A stretch of DNA of 64,000 nucleotides from an uncultured Tateyamaria sp. (GTDB taxonomy: Bacteria > Pseudomonadota > Alphaproteobacteria > Rhodobacterales > Rhodobacteraceae). Numbering within the stretch: the stretch's first letter is position 1; every line of letters starts with the position of its first letter. Location of the stretch: NCBI RefSeq assembly GCF_947497045.1, contig NZ_CANMEU010000004.1, forward strand, positions 186,001-250,000. The letters run 5' to 3'. A model generated the notes under the pieces. It was not told where the DNA came from and ran no database searches. It saw nothing but the letters and a program-made list of their open reading frames with translations. This document shows, piece after piece, positions 16,501 to 25,477 of this stretch. A program made the translations under genes and the position numbers.

Positions 16501-17840
16501 GTGGTCTCTCCTGCCGGGGGGTGGATCAGGGCCAGCAGATCGCTGAATTTTGTGTCCGGCTCCTGCATTTTGGCCCGCATCTCCCAGATCACAGCCTTGC
16601 GCTGTTGTGGCATCGCGCCAGAGATGGCGTGGAATTTGGCCTCAACATCGCCAAGCGCCATCGGGGCCTCAGGTCCGCCGCGCGCATGCACATCCCCCGA
16701 GCTGAGTGTGCGCCCATCCTGCAAGCGCACCGTCACATCCGACCACCGCCCGGCCGGAAAGCGCGATGTATGCCGTGCGTCTTCCTGCACTGTGATTTTG
16801 TTCACGACGGCGGCGACCTGCGCGTTCCTCAGTTCCGCACCCGAGATATGGTCCGCATTGATCCGCCCATGCACCAATCGCGCCCCCAATGCGAAAGCCA
16901 GCGAATACTGTGCCTGCGAGGTCGTCTCTGGCATGCCGGGAAACAGGGCGGCGGCCTTGTCAAAGGTGCGCACATCAATGGCTGCAATGTCGCCCGCAGT
17001 CAGGCTGTGCCCGTCGATCAAGTCCCCGAACCCATCAAGTGCAGCATGGGCCCATCGGCAAATCGGATAGGGTTTGATGTAGTTCTGCGTGATCGTCCAG
17101 CGTTGGCCCAGATCAGCCCAATGCTGTGCAATATCAGCGGCTTCGACTGTGATGGCCGGGGCACCCTCAAACCCGGCTTCAGCCATCAGCACCGCCATTG
17201 TCCCCACCAAAGCGCCCATGCCCGACCCGTCATGCAGCATGGTGGGATTGGCGATTTCCCGCATCATCTGACTGCGCGGCCCGTGATACTCGGCAATCCC
17301 CAGGGCATGCCGCAACTGGTCCGTCGTGGCCCCGCGCAGCCGACAGCCAAGGGCCGCAACCCCAAGCGCATTCCATGCCCCCGAGGTGTGATAATCCGCA
17401 ACGCTGGCATGCAGCGCGATGGCGGCCCTTGCCGACACCTCATAGGCCATTGCCATTGCGCGCAACGCATCCCGCGCCGAAAGGTCGGGCAGGTGCTCTC
17501 CAAACGCACACAACGCGGGCACAACCGCACAGCCGATATGCCCAAGCGTCGGGTTATATCCATCATGGGCATCCAGATTGTCGATCTGTGTGGCCGCCGC
17601 AAAGGCGGCCCCAGACAGTGAGGCACGGCGGCCATCAAACATGAGCGTGGCCTGATCGCTCGGGTTTGATGCAGCGTGAAAGCGCACCGCATGATCGCAC
17701 GCGATCTGTCCGGCCTGCATCCCATCTGCCCCTGCGGCCACGCCCAACGTGTCGATCAACAAGGTCGCGGCCATGTCGACGGCAGCGTCCGGCACGGCAC
17801 ATGGTCCCAATGTGAAGGCAGCGATATCTTCAAAGGTCAT
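16497..17840 (-). CDS. MmgE/PrpD family protein
   Basis: The 447-residue protein reads as a MmgE/PrpD family member: an all-helical N-terminal domain with LLIDTLGVAAGA near residue 30, the conserved NLDAHDGYNPTLGHIGCAVVPAL near 90-110, and KPYPICRWAHAALDG near 260, the usual lysine/histidine-bearing active-site segment. Known members are 2-methylcitrate dehydratase, cis-aconitate decarboxylase and iminodisuccinate epimerase, so the chemistry is probably a dehydration, decarboxylation or epimerisation at an acidic carbon. It overlaps both operon neighbours by four bases, indicating translational coupling. No propionate-cycle genes (prpB, prpC) are present, which argues against a methylcitrate role. 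Confidence 0.85.
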   Translation of the reverse strand: MTFEDIAAFTLGPCAVPDAAVDMAATLLIDTLGVAAGADGMQAGQIACDHAVRFHAASNPSDQATLMFDGRRASLSGAAFAAATQIDNLDAHDGYNPTLGHIGCAVVPALCAFGEHLPDLSARDALRAMAMAYEVSARAAIALHASVADYHTSGAWNALGVAALGCRLRGATTDQLRHALGIAEYHGPRSQMMREIANPTMLHDGSGMGALVGTMAVLMAEAGFEGAPAITVEAADIAQHWADLGQRWTITQNYIKPYPICRWAHAALDGFGDLIDGHSLTAGDIAAIDVRTFDKAAALFPGMPETTSQAQYSLAFALGARLVHGRINADHISGAELRNAQVAAVVNKITVQEDARHTSRFPAGRWSDVTVRLQDGRTLSSGDVHARGGPEAPMALGDVEAKFHAISGAMPQQRKAVIWEMRAKMQEPDTKFSDLLALIHPPAGETT

Positions 17841-18580
17841 GGACGCTCCGATGCCAGCAATTGGCCAAAGCCGGTGATCGGGGCGCGCAGCCCAAGCAGG
17901 CGCATCGCCTGAAACACCATCGCCTGATTTGAACTGATGACGGGTTTGCCCAAGGCCCGCTCAAGATCATCCAGAACCTCGACGCTGCGCATGTCCGTAC
18001 ACGACAACACCACGACCTGAGCGTCCGGATGATCGGCGCGCTGCCCAAGGGCATAAACCTCGCGCGGGGTCAACGCGCCCTGCCCTTCATTGTCCAGCGT
18101 GCCCTTAAAGTCAGCGCAGTGTACGGTGTCGAACCCCATTTGGCCGAGGAAGTTGATCGCCATGTCATTGATTGCGGGCACATAAGGCGATGCAAACGCG
18201 ATCCGTTTTGCTTCCTGCGCTGTCAACGCAGCAACCAGCGCCCCTGCGGCCGTGACCGTCCTGGCCCCGCTGGCTTGCGCAATGCGCGCGGCCAGATCGC
18301 GATCAAAGGCTGATCCATGGGTGAGTGTCGCCGAGGTGCAACCATAAAACACGACATCCGGTTTGACCCCCGTCAGCAGCCGCAAGGGTTCTTCGAGGTT
18401 CGCAGACCCCAAGGCATGCATCTGGTCGGCGTCCGGTATTTCATCCTCGTCATAGCCCCCCATGCGGGCAAAGTGCACCGACACACCATCCGGGCGCAAC
18501 AACGCCATGTCCGGCTCAAGGTTCGAATTGGTAAAAGGGACCAGCACGCCAAATCGCGCCTTTCCACGGGATGCGCTCAT
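17837..18580 (-). CDS. Maleate isomerase / Asp-Glu racemase superfamily protein
   Basis: The 247-residue protein belongs to the two-cysteine Asp/Glu racemase fold, closest in character to maleate cis-trans isomerase, arylmalonate decarboxylase and EutA-type proteins. It starts FGVLVPFTNSNLEPD, has the first catalytic Cys81 in YGCTSAT, the second Cys194 in LSCTDMRS and then VISSNQAM. Having both cysteines favours an isomerase or racemase over a decarboxylase, which usually keeps one. The ATG has GGGCAG upstream and overlaps the aminotransferase stop by four bases; a start seven codons earlier is less likely. The operon contains an aminotransferase, a PrpD-family protein and a D-hydroxyacid dehydrogenase, suggesting work on a dicarboxylic or substituted acid. 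Confidence 0.8.
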   Translation of the reverse strand: MSASRGKARFGVLVPFTNSNLEPDMALLRPDGVSVHFARMGGYDEDEIPDADQMHALGSANLEEPLRLLTGVKPDVVFYGCTSATLTHGSAFDRDLAARIAQASGARTVTAAGALVAALTAQEAKRIAFASPYVPAINDMAINFLGQMGFDTVHCADFKGTLDNEGQGALTPREVYALGQRADHPDAQVVVLSCTDMRSVEVLDDLERALGKPVISSNQAMVFQAMRLLGLRAPITGFGQLLASERP

Positions 18581-19659
18581 GTACTGCCCTCCTGCTGCCA
18601 CTGGTCCAACAGGGCAATGGCCCTTTGCGTGTCAGCCAGCGACCCGACTGTCATGCGCAGCATATGCGGCAGACCCGCGCCGCCCTGGGCGCGCAGGAAC
18701 ATGCCCCGCTTGCGCAAAAACGCATCCGCACGGGCGGCGCGCTCTGCATCGCCCATATCCATCAGAACAAAGTTGGTGAAGCTCGGGTCGACCATAAATC
18801 CAAGCGCGCACAAGGCGGTTGCGGCCTCTTCGCGGATCTGTGCGGTCATCACGCAGGTCTGACGCATATAGGTCTGATCCCGCATCGCCGCTGCCGCCCC
18901 CGCCTGCGCCGCTGCGGAGATATTGTTGGGGTTCATAACCTTGCGCATCTCAGCTGCAATATGCGGTGGAAACAGCCCCCATCCAACCCGGAAACCTGCC
19001 ATCCCATAGGCCTTGGAAAATGTGCGCAGCACCACCGTGTTGCCTGCGGTGATCATGTCAAAACAGGCCACCGCCTGATGATCCGCGAACTCGCCATAGG
19101 CTTCGTCAATCACCAACAGGATATCGTCCCGCAAGCCTGCGCGCAATCTGTCGAGATCAGCGCGCGGAATGTGGGTTCCGGTCGGATTGCCCGGATTGGC
19201 CACGAACACGATGCCGGTGTCGGGCTGCGCGGCTGCCAAAAGGGCGTCGACGGAGACTGTCGTGCCATCCTCGGGTGCGGTGTCGAACCGGGCCTGCGCC
19301 ATCTGCGCAACGGTGCGGAAAAACGGATAGGCATGGGCGGGGGCCAGCACCGCCTGCGCCGGTCCCGCAAAGGCACGCACAAGGCAGCCGATCAAGTCCA
19401 GCGACCCATTCCCGCACAGGATGTTCGCGGAATCGACGCCATGCACCGACGCAATCGCCGCGCGCAAGTTGGTCCAATCGGGGTCAGGATACAGCATCCC
19501 CTGCGCCAGTGTTGCCTGCGCCGCCTCGACCGCCAAAGGGCTTGGTGCGCGCAGGCTTTCGTTTTGGGACAGTGAAATCAGGTCAACCCCATCCGGTGCC
19601 TGCATGTCCGCAAGCGCATAGGGCGACATTGCCGCGATATGGGGCAAGGCGCGGGTCAT
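18577..19659 (-). CDS. Class I/II PLP aminotransferase, HisC-like
   Basis: The 360-residue protein is a fold-type I aminotransferase similar to histidinol-phosphate aminotransferase. Visible are SLSQNES at the N-terminus, VANPGNPTGT near 155-162, DEAYGEF with Asp185, and the PLP lysine Lys216 in RTFSKAYGMAGFRVGW. GGAGG upstream supports the ATG chosen. It is the first gene of a four-gene operon with 4-nt overlaps and is not near other histidine genes, so a catabolic or specialised role is more likely than histidine synthesis. An inverted repeat about 45 bases upstream may be its operator. Confidence 0.85.
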   Translation of the reverse strand: MTRALPHIAAMSPYALADMQAPDGVDLISLSQNESLRAPSPLAVEAAQATLAQGMLYPDPDWTNLRAAIASVHGVDSANILCGNGSLDLIGCLVRAFAGPAQAVLAPAHAYPFFRTVAQMAQARFDTAPEDGTTVSVDALLAAAQPDTGIVFVANPGNPTGTHIPRADLDRLRAGLRDDILLVIDEAYGEFADHQAVACFDMITAGNTVVLRTFSKAYGMAGFRVGWGLFPPHIAAEMRKVMNPNNISAAAQAGAAAAMRDQTYMRQTCVMTAQIREEAATALCALGFMVDPSFTNFVLMDMGDAERAARADAFLRKRGMFLRAQGGAGLPHMLRMTVGSLADTQRAIALLDQWQQEGST

Positions 19660-19700
19660 GGTCTGCCTCCGGTAACGAATCGGGAGATGCACAAGTCGGG

Positions 19701-19719
19701 CCGTATCGTCAGTATACGG
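19701..19719. promoter_or_regulatory. Candidate operator upstream of the aminotransferase operon
   Basis: CCGTAT and ATACGG form an inverted repeat separated by seven bases, about 40 bases before the first start codon of the operon. The shape resembles GntR- or LacI-type sites, but no regulator gene is adjacent. Confidence 0.4.
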
Positions 19720-20044
19720 ACCGGGACCGCCATCTGCTGCGTTATGTCCGATGAAACGGTGTCAGAACATGCGTCGCGCCTTTTTTCAGGCTGTTGCGTG
19801 GCAAGTGTGTGGGTCATGGATCACGTCGTCGTCACAAGGGCGGGGGGTGACCGCGCAGTGCGCCGTCAAAGCGATCGAGCCTATCGGCCCGACATCCTTA
19901 TAGACAGGGCACAAGATCGCAGCCCGTGGCTCGGCGCGACAATGATCTGATCCCGACAATACGCATTCGTATGCAACCCATGCGCCGCAATGGCGCGCCG
20001 CAACTGTGGAACCAAGCCCGAGGTCAGGTCAAACAAAAAACGTA
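19720..20044. other. Intergenic region without recognisable gene
   Basis: The stretch between the aminotransferase operon's candidate operator and the end of ccoS contains no frame that looks protein-like. It has an A-run just after the ccoS stop (T-run on the coding strand) and a small GCGCC/GGCGC stem near 19982-19998. It probably holds the aminotransferase-operon promoter and the end of the cco transcript. Confidence 0.45.
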
Positions 20045-20200
20045 TCAGGGCCGTGGGGCGTCGTCCTCCTCCAGCAGGATACGCTGCGCATCGCCTGCGG
20101 GGTCTGAATATTGATCGTGCCGCAACGTCCAGATGAAGGCGACCAGCGCCCCCAGGCCAAGGATCAGCGAACACGGAACAAGAATAACAAGAATGTTCAT
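20045..20200 (-). CDS. ccoS: cbb3-type cytochrome oxidase assembly protein CcoS
   Basis: This 51-residue protein starts MNILVILVPCSLILGLGALVAFIW, a single N-terminal membrane helix, followed by TLRHDQYSDPAGDAQRILLEED, the standard CcoS/FixS tail in which a short aspartate-rich piece follows the helix. CcoS is needed for insertion of heme and copper cofactors into the cbb3 oxidase. It lies four bases after the ccoI stop and closes the ccoGHIS operon. Confidence 0.93.
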   Translation of the reverse strand: MNILVILVPCSLILGLGALVAFIWTLRHDQYSDPAGDAQRILLEEDDAPRP

Positions 20201-20204
20201 GGGC

Positions 20205-22328
20205 TTACTTGGTCCTCAACGCGTTGAGTGTCACGGTGATCGAACTGCTCGACATGGCCAGCGCGGCCATCAAGGGGGTCGCAAACCCCATCAGCGCGAG
20301 CGGGATCGCGGTACAGTTGTACCCCGCCGCGAGGGCAAAATTCTCAAGGATCCGCCGCCGCGCACTGCGCGCGATGCGCAGGACCGTCGGAATGCCCGAC
20401 AGTTGCTGGCCCAGCAGAACGACATCCGCAGCATTCTGGCTTGCCTCAAGCGCAGTGCCCGGTGCGATCGAGGCCCAGGCTTGCGTCAGCGCCAGCGTAT
20501 CGTTCAGCCCATCGCCCACCATCACAACCCGCCGCCCTTGGGCCTGCAAGTCGCGGATCAGCTTTTGTTTCGCCTCCGGGTCGACCTCGGCATGGACATG
20601 ATCAACTGGCAGGTCCGCCGCCATCCGTGTGGCATGGGCATGGGTGTCCCCTGTCAACATATGGATGTCGAGCCCCATGGCATGAAGCGCACTCAGCGCA
20701 GGCATCGCATCTGGAACCGCGCGCTCGCGCCGCTCCAGCAGATAGGCCGCATCGCCGACCTGCACCCATGTTCCTGTGCCCAAGCCAAGCCATGCCCCGT
20801 TTCCCAAAGCAACCGGACGACCCGCACAGCAGGCGCACACGCCCTTGCCCCGATGCTCTTGGATCCCGTCAAGATCCGTGGCTTGCACATCCGCCAACGC
20901 ACCCAAAACGCTCCGGCTGAGCGGGTGTTGCGAGGCTTGGGCCAGTGCCTTGAGCACACGGCGCGGGCCATCAGGCATCTCGGCTGGTGGCACCAGACCA
21001 CTGTCGCTGAGCGTTCCTGTCTTGTCAAAGACGACCGTGTCGACCTCGGCCAATCGTTCGAGCGCGGTTTCGGATTTGACCAGAATACCCATGCGGAACA
21101 ACCGCCCCGTCGCCACGGTCGCGACCGCAGGCACCGCCAGCCCGAGGGCGCAAGGGCATGTGATGATCAGCGTTGCGATGGCGATGGTGAGGGCGTGGTA
21201 GAGGTCAGCGGTCGCAAAGGACCAGCCCAGAAACGCGGCCAGCGCCAACCCATGGACCAGCGGCGCATAGATGCCCGCAGCTTTGGTGGCGAGGCTGGTG
21301 TAGCGGCTGCGCGCCCCTTCGGCGAGGGCGGCCAGATAAACCAGACGGCGCAGGGTTGACCCTTTGGCATCCACGCTGGTGCGCAGGGTCACGGGGCCGC
21401 TCAGGAGCACATCGCCAGCTGTCAGTACCGCACCCGCGCGCACTTCAGTCGCGTCGCTTTCCCCCGTCAACGCGCTGCGGTCCACCTGTGCGACGGGGCT
21501 GGTCAACACACCGTCAACCGGAACGCGGCAGCCTGCGGCGAGCCACAGCATATCACCGGTCACGATCTCATCCACCGGGCAACTGACGCGGGTGTCACCA
21601 TCGATCCGCGTAACCCGGTTGGGTTCAAGCGCGGCCAGGTCCGCCGCCGCCGAGCGTGCAGCACTGCGCATTCGTGTTTCAAGCACCCGGCCCACCAGCA
21701 GGAAAAACGTCAACGACAGCGCCGCATCGAAATAAGCGTGCGCGCCCCCGGTCATCGTCTCATAAAGCGACAATCCGCAGGCCAGAATGATCGCCAGCGC
21801 AATGGGCACATCCATGTTCAGGCGCGCAGCTTTCAAAGCACTCCAGGCCGAACGAAAGAACGGGTCGGCGCAGTAGATGGCGGCAGGCAGCGATATGGTC
21901 GCCGCGATCCAGTGAAAGAAATCGCGGGTCGAGTCGCTGGCCCCCGACCAGACGGCGATCGACAGCAGCATGACGTTCATCATCGCGAAACCCGCAATGC
22001 CAAGGCGCAAGGTCAGCCCGTCATTGCCCTGCGCAGCGATCGTGGCGCGTGCCTCGTGCGCCTCAAACCCGATGGCCGTCAGCGCGGTGATCCATGGGGT
22101 CGGGTCCAGACCCACCTGTGCCGTGATGGCCACCCGCTTGCGGCTGAGGTTGACGCGGGCGGCGGCAATTTCGGGGCGCGCATTCAAAAGCCGCTCGACC
22201 GCGCTGATGCAGGCGGAACAGTGGATGGTGGGCAGGATCAACTCATGGGTGGGCAGGCCTGCGCGCCTCGCTGCACGCTCTGCCGCAGGGCCAGCAGCGA
22301 CGCAGCCCGGACAGGCGGCCATCGTCAT
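20205..22328 (-). CDS. ccoI: Copper-translocating P-type ATPase CcoI (FixI)
   Basis: The 707-residue P1B-type ATPase delivers copper for assembly of the cbb3 oxidase. In order it has a Cys-rich start (CPGC), a heavy-metal-binding domain with HCSAC near residue 37, eight hydrophobic segments, the membrane CPC motif (TCPCALG), the phosphorylated DKTGT, the actuator TGES and the hinge GDGLNDT. It overlaps the stop of ccoH by four bases, as expected in the coupled ccoGHIS operon. FixI-type enzymes export copper slowly to the periplasm for the oxidase rather than for resistance; the gene context supports that role. Confidence 0.95.
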   Translation of the reverse strand: MTMAACPGCVAAGPAAERAARRAGLPTHELILPTIHCSACISAVERLLNARPEIAAARVNLSRKRVAITAQVGLDPTPWITALTAIGFEAHEARATIAAQGNDGLTLRLGIAGFAMMNVMLLSIAVWSGASDSTRDFFHWIAATISLPAAIYCADPFFRSAWSALKAARLNMDVPIALAIILACGLSLYETMTGGAHAYFDAALSLTFFLLVGRVLETRMRSAARSAAADLAALEPNRVTRIDGDTRVSCPVDEIVTGDMLWLAAGCRVPVDGVLTSPVAQVDRSALTGESDATEVRAGAVLTAGDVLLSGPVTLRTSVDAKGSTLRRLVYLAALAEGARSRYTSLATKAAGIYAPLVHGLALAAFLGWSFATADLYHALTIAIATLIITCPCALGLAVPAVATVATGRLFRMGILVKSETALERLAEVDTVVFDKTGTLSDSGLVPPAEMPDGPRRVLKALAQASQHPLSRSVLGALADVQATDLDGIQEHRGKGVCACCAGRPVALGNGAWLGLGTGTWVQVGDAAYLLERRERAVPDAMPALSALHAMGLDIHMLTGDTHAHATRMAADLPVDHVHAEVDPEAKQKLIRDLQAQGRRVVMVGDGLNDTLALTQAWASIAPGTALEASQNAADVVLLGQQLSGIPTVLRIARSARRRILENFALAAGYNCTAIPLALMGFATPLMAALAMSSSSITVTLNALRTK

Positions 22329-22783
22329 GGCGCAACCCGCACGATCACGCGCTGACGAAAGGCCGTGCCGTCCGCCGCTTCGGCCTCCACCCGCAGGTTC
22401 CAGTTGCCCCGCGCCAGGGTGCCGACCTCGGCCACAAACCGGGTGCCATCATGGCGAAACACGGGGCTGAGGTCGTCGGCGACATGGGTGGCACGACCCA
22501 GGGTGGCGGCGGTAACGCGTGGCACAACTGCCCCCACCTCATCATCGATCCGCAGAAACAGCATACCATCCACGAGATCGGCACTTACATTCCAACCCAA
22601 GGCCTCTTGGGTCGCGCGGTCGCGATCAAAGGTCTGACTGGCCACATAGGAATTGCGCGTCTCAAGGCCCGGAAAGGTCGATACCGCCTTGAACGCCAAG
22701 GTGAGGTTCACCCCGATGATAACCGCAAAGGCCCCGCCAAAGATCGCGGCCACATGCCAGCCTGTGAGTTCGCGTGAAAACAT
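22325..22783 (-). CDS. ccoH: FixH/CcoH family protein
   Basis: The 152-residue protein has one N-terminal membrane helix (GWHVAAIFGGAFAVIIGVNLTLAF) and a periplasmic beta domain, the FixH layout. It reads TFPGLETRNSYVASQTFD after the helix, the conserved family stretch. CcoH/FixH stabilises the cbb3 complex and works with CcoI and CcoG. The ATG with GGAAGGGGA upstream was chosen over an upstream in-frame codon that would overlap ccoG. Confidence 0.93.
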   Translation of the reverse strand: MFSRELTGWHVAAIFGGAFAVIIGVNLTLAFKAVSTFPGLETRNSYVASQTFDRDRATQEALGWNVSADLVDGMLFLRIDDEVGAVVPRVTAATLGRATHVADDLSPVFRHDGTRFVAEVGTLARGNWNLRVEAEAADGTAFRQRVIVRVAP

Positions 22784-22785
22784 GG

Positions 22786-24219
22786 CTATCCCCTTCCGTT
22801 GAAAATGGTGGCGACACCCGCGCGGTCGTCGCTGCCCACGTCTTCGACCCACAAACGCAGGTCGGTGATTTCGGCCTCTGCCGCCGGGTCCTGAGGACGC
22901 GCGGTAACGTAGACGCGGGCCTGCATCGTCTCGTTGGCGGGCACGGTCACGTGGCCTTCATGCGGTCCGTCTGTTTCAACCTCGATCCGCAATATCTCGT
23001 CCGAGGTGAGCATGAGCCGGAAAGTGCGGTCCTGGGCCGTCAGATTTCGGATACGCACGGTGTAGGTGTTGCGCACGGCCCCATCCGACAGGGTCACAAA
23101 TTGCGGATTGCGCACCGGCTCGACCGTCAGCCCAATGTCGGACCGGATGAACAGCGCATAGACCAGCACCACCCCGATCAGCGACCACAGCACGGTATAA
23201 AGGATCGTGCGGGGGCGCAGCACATGCTGCCAGATGGGGCGCGGCGGGGCACCCGCGGTCTCGCGTTCCTCATCGGCAAGGGCGAGATAGCCGATCAGCC
23301 CGCGCGGCTTGCCAATGCGCGCCATCACATCGTCGCAGGCATCAATGCACAGCGCGCAGGTGATGCACTCCATCTGTTGACCGTCACGAATGTCGATGCC
23401 TGCCGGGCAGACGTTCACGCAAGCCATGCAGTCGATACAGTCGCCCAATTTACCCGCATCCGCCGCCTTGCGGTGCTTGCCGCGTGGCTCACCCCGCCAG
23501 TGGCGATAGGCGACGGTCAGCGTGTCATTGTCCATCATTGCGGCCTGAATGCGGGGCCACGGGCACATGTAGTTGCAGACCTGTTCGCGCATGAACCCAC
23601 CAAAGACGAAGGTGGTCGCGGTCAGCACGAGGATGGTCGAATAGGCGATGAAGGGCGCCTGCACGGTAACCAGATCGCGTGCCAATGTGGGAGCGTCCGC
23701 GAAATAGAAGACCCACGCCCCACCCGTGACCAAAGCGATAAAGAACCAGACCACCCACTTGGTCAGCCGCAACCGGAGTTTGCGCAAGCTCCAGTCCGCA
23801 TTCCACAGCCGCACGCGGGCGTTGCGGTCGCCCTCGATCCAGCGCTCGACCAGAATGAACAAGTCGGTCCACACAGTCTGCGGGCAGGTATAGCCACACC
23901 AGACCCGGCCAAGGGCGGAGGTGAACAGGAACAGCCCCAGCCCGGCCATGATCAACAGCCCGGCCACAAAGTAGAACTCGTGCGGCCAGATTTCAATCCA
24001 GAAGAAATAGAAGCGCCGCCCCGCAAGGTCGATCAGCACAGCCTGATCGGGCAGGTTCGGGCCGCGATCCCACCGGATAAAGGGGGTCAGGTAATAGACC
24101 GCCAGCGTCCCGCCCATGATCCACCACTTGAGTGTGCGGAAGGTGCCCTTGACGCGCCGGGGAAAGATCGGTTCGCGCGCGGCATAAAGTGACGGGGGCG
24201 CGCCTTGGGGTTGGGTCAT
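22786..24219 (-). CDS. ccoG: Cytochrome c oxidase accessory protein CcoG (FixG)
   Basis: The 477-residue membrane protein is a polyferredoxin-type Cu(II) reductase for cbb3 oxidase assembly. It has about five membrane segments, the CGYTCPQTVW motif near residue 110, the NYMCPW motif, and two cluster-binding motifs, CIDCMACVNVCP and CITCALCIDACD. A C-terminal Ig-like periplasmic domain (FixG_C) follows from about residue 360. It heads the ccoGHIS operon and has its own FNR box 54 bases upstream. Confidence 0.95.
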   Translation of the reverse strand: MTQPQGAPPSLYAAREPIFPRRVKGTFRTLKWWIMGGTLAVYYLTPFIRWDRGPNLPDQAVLIDLAGRRFYFFWIEIWPHEFYFVAGLLIMAGLGLFLFTSALGRVWCGYTCPQTVWTDLFILVERWIEGDRNARVRLWNADWSLRKLRLRLTKWVVWFFIALVTGGAWVFYFADAPTLARDLVTVQAPFIAYSTILVLTATTFVFGGFMREQVCNYMCPWPRIQAAMMDNDTLTVAYRHWRGEPRGKHRKAADAGKLGDCIDCMACVNVCPAGIDIRDGQQMECITCALCIDACDDVMARIGKPRGLIGYLALADEERETAGAPPRPIWQHVLRPRTILYTVLWSLIGVVLVYALFIRSDIGLTVEPVRNPQFVTLSDGAVRNTYTVRIRNLTAQDRTFRLMLTSDEILRIEVETDGPHEGHVTVPANETMQARVYVTARPQDPAAEAEITDLRLWVEDVGSDDRAGVATIFNGRG

Positions 24220-24272
24220 GTTGATTGTCCTGTTCGTGACCTCACTCTGCGCGATCCGCCCACCAGCCAGCC

Positions 24273-24286
24273 TTGATCTGGATCAA
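24273..24286 (-). promoter_or_regulatory. FNR box upstream of ccoG
   Basis: TTGATCTGGATCAA matches the FNR consensus TTGAT-N4-ATCAA exactly. It lies 54 bases before the ccoG start in the 189-base gap after ccoP, giving the assembly operon its own oxygen-responsive promoter. Confidence 0.9.
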
Positions 24287-24408
24287 GGGTGTACGAAAAA
24301 GCCCCCGACCCCCATTGAGTGCGAACAGGACAGGGGCCGGAGGTGCCACGCGCCCGCCGAAGGATGGACAACCTGAGGCGCGCAACATCGATGTAGGGTC
24401 GGGGCGCG

Positions 24409-25275
24409 TTATTCGCCCCCACCCAATTGGTGCAGATACAAGGTGACGGCCTTGATCTCTGCCTCGTCCAGACGCGGGCCCCACGGGGGCATCACGCCGA
24501 AACGGGAATAGGTGATTGTCTTAGTGAGCGTGTCCCGATCCCCACCATAAAGCCAGATCGCATCCGACAGGCGGGGCGCACCCTGATCGCGCATCCCCTC
24601 GCCTGCCTCGCCGTGGCAGGCCGCGCATTGCTCTTCGAACAGAATGGCCCCCTGCGCCGCCAGCGCCGCGTCGTGATCCTTGCCCGACAGGGTCAACACG
24701 TGTTCGACCGTGGCCGCAATTTCCTCGCCTTCGAGCAACTCGCCAAAGGCGGGCATCTGCGACCAGCGCGCGTCCGGGTCCGCTTCATTTCGGATACCGT
24801 GGCGCACGGTGTATTCGATGTCTTCGAGTGTGCCACCCCATAGCCAGTCATCATCCAGCAGGTTCGGGTATCCCACAGCCCCCGCCGCACCCGACCCATG
24901 GCATTGCGAACAATGGGACAGAAAGACCGACGCGCCCCCGGCCACGCCGTAGCGGTGGGCCGGATCGTCCGGTGCAAGGGTTGACAGATCCGCCGAGGCA
25001 AGGCGCTGCGCCACCTCGGCATTCTGCGCATCAACGGCTGCGATCTGATCGGCCACCTCGCCGCGTGTGGAGTACCCCAGGACCCCGCCCGTGGCCGAAT
25101 TTATCAGCGGCCAAGCCGGATATGCAATCGTATAGGCGATAGCCCAAACGATAGTGGCGTAAAGCGTCCACAGCCACCAGCGCGGCAGCGGGTTGTTGAG
25201 TTCCTTGATCCCGTCCCAATCATGGCCGGTGGTGTCGATCCCGGTGATCTCGTCTTTTTCTTTGTGGTCAGCCAT
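24409..25275 (-). CDS. ccoP: cbb3 oxidase diheme subunit CcoP
   Basis: The 288-residue membrane-anchored subunit passes electrons to the oxidase. After a hydrophilic start (MADHKEKDEITGIDTTGHDWDGIKELNNPLP, only its character is used here) come two membrane segments and two c-type heme motifs, CSQCH near residue 130 and CAACH near 220, with later Met ligands (MPAFGELL, MPPWGP). The ATG has GGAGG upstream and overlaps the ccoQ end. It is the last gene of ccoNOQP. Confidence 0.95.
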   Translation of the reverse strand: MADHKEKDEITGIDTTGHDWDGIKELNNPLPRWWLWTLYATIVWAIAYTIAYPAWPLINSATGGVLGYSTRGEVADQIAAVDAQNAEVAQRLASADLSTLAPDDPAHRYGVAGGASVFLSHCSQCHGSGAAGAVGYPNLLDDDWLWGGTLEDIEYTVRHGIRNEADPDARWSQMPAFGELLEGEEIAATVEHVLTLSGKDHDAALAAQGAILFEEQCAACHGEAGEGMRDQGAPRLSDAIWLYGGDRDTLTKTITYSRFGVMPPWGPRLDEAEIKAVTLYLHQLGGGE

Positions 25276-25465
25276 CACTTGGCCTCCGGTTCTTGGGATT
25301 GGAGAGGGCCCCATCGTCATGGCGAAATGGGATGCTTGCGGCCTCGTCATTGGCGCTGCGCGCGCCCGGACGAAACGCCCAGACGCAGGCCACGATGTAA
25401 AAGACCATCATCGCCAGCAGCACCCAACTGTCCGCCAGTTCGCGCAAGGTGGAATAGGTGTCCAT
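25268..25465 (-). CDS. ccoQ: cbb3 oxidase small subunit CcoQ
   Basis: This 65-residue protein has a single membrane helix (LLAMMVFYIVACVWAFRPG) and a hydrophilic tail, the CcoQ/FixQ pattern. It stabilises the oxidase complex in the presence of oxygen. It lies between ccoO and ccoP, overlapping the ccoP start by eight bases, which indicates translational coupling. Confidence 0.93.
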   Translation of the reverse strand: MDTYSTLRELADSWVLLAMMVFYIVACVWAFRPGARSANDEAASIPFRHDDGALSNPKNRRPSDG

Positions 25466-25477
25466 GTCCGCGCCCTC

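Noticed and set aside
16497-17840. 2-methylcitrate dehydratase assignment (prpD)
   Set aside because: No prpB/prpC or methylisocitrate genes are near, and the operon partners point to another acid; only the family name is kept.
22774-24192. 472-codon open frame on the plus strand
   Set aside because: Antisense of ccoG, which has complete cluster-binding motifs; the shadow frame has no membrane segments or family sign.
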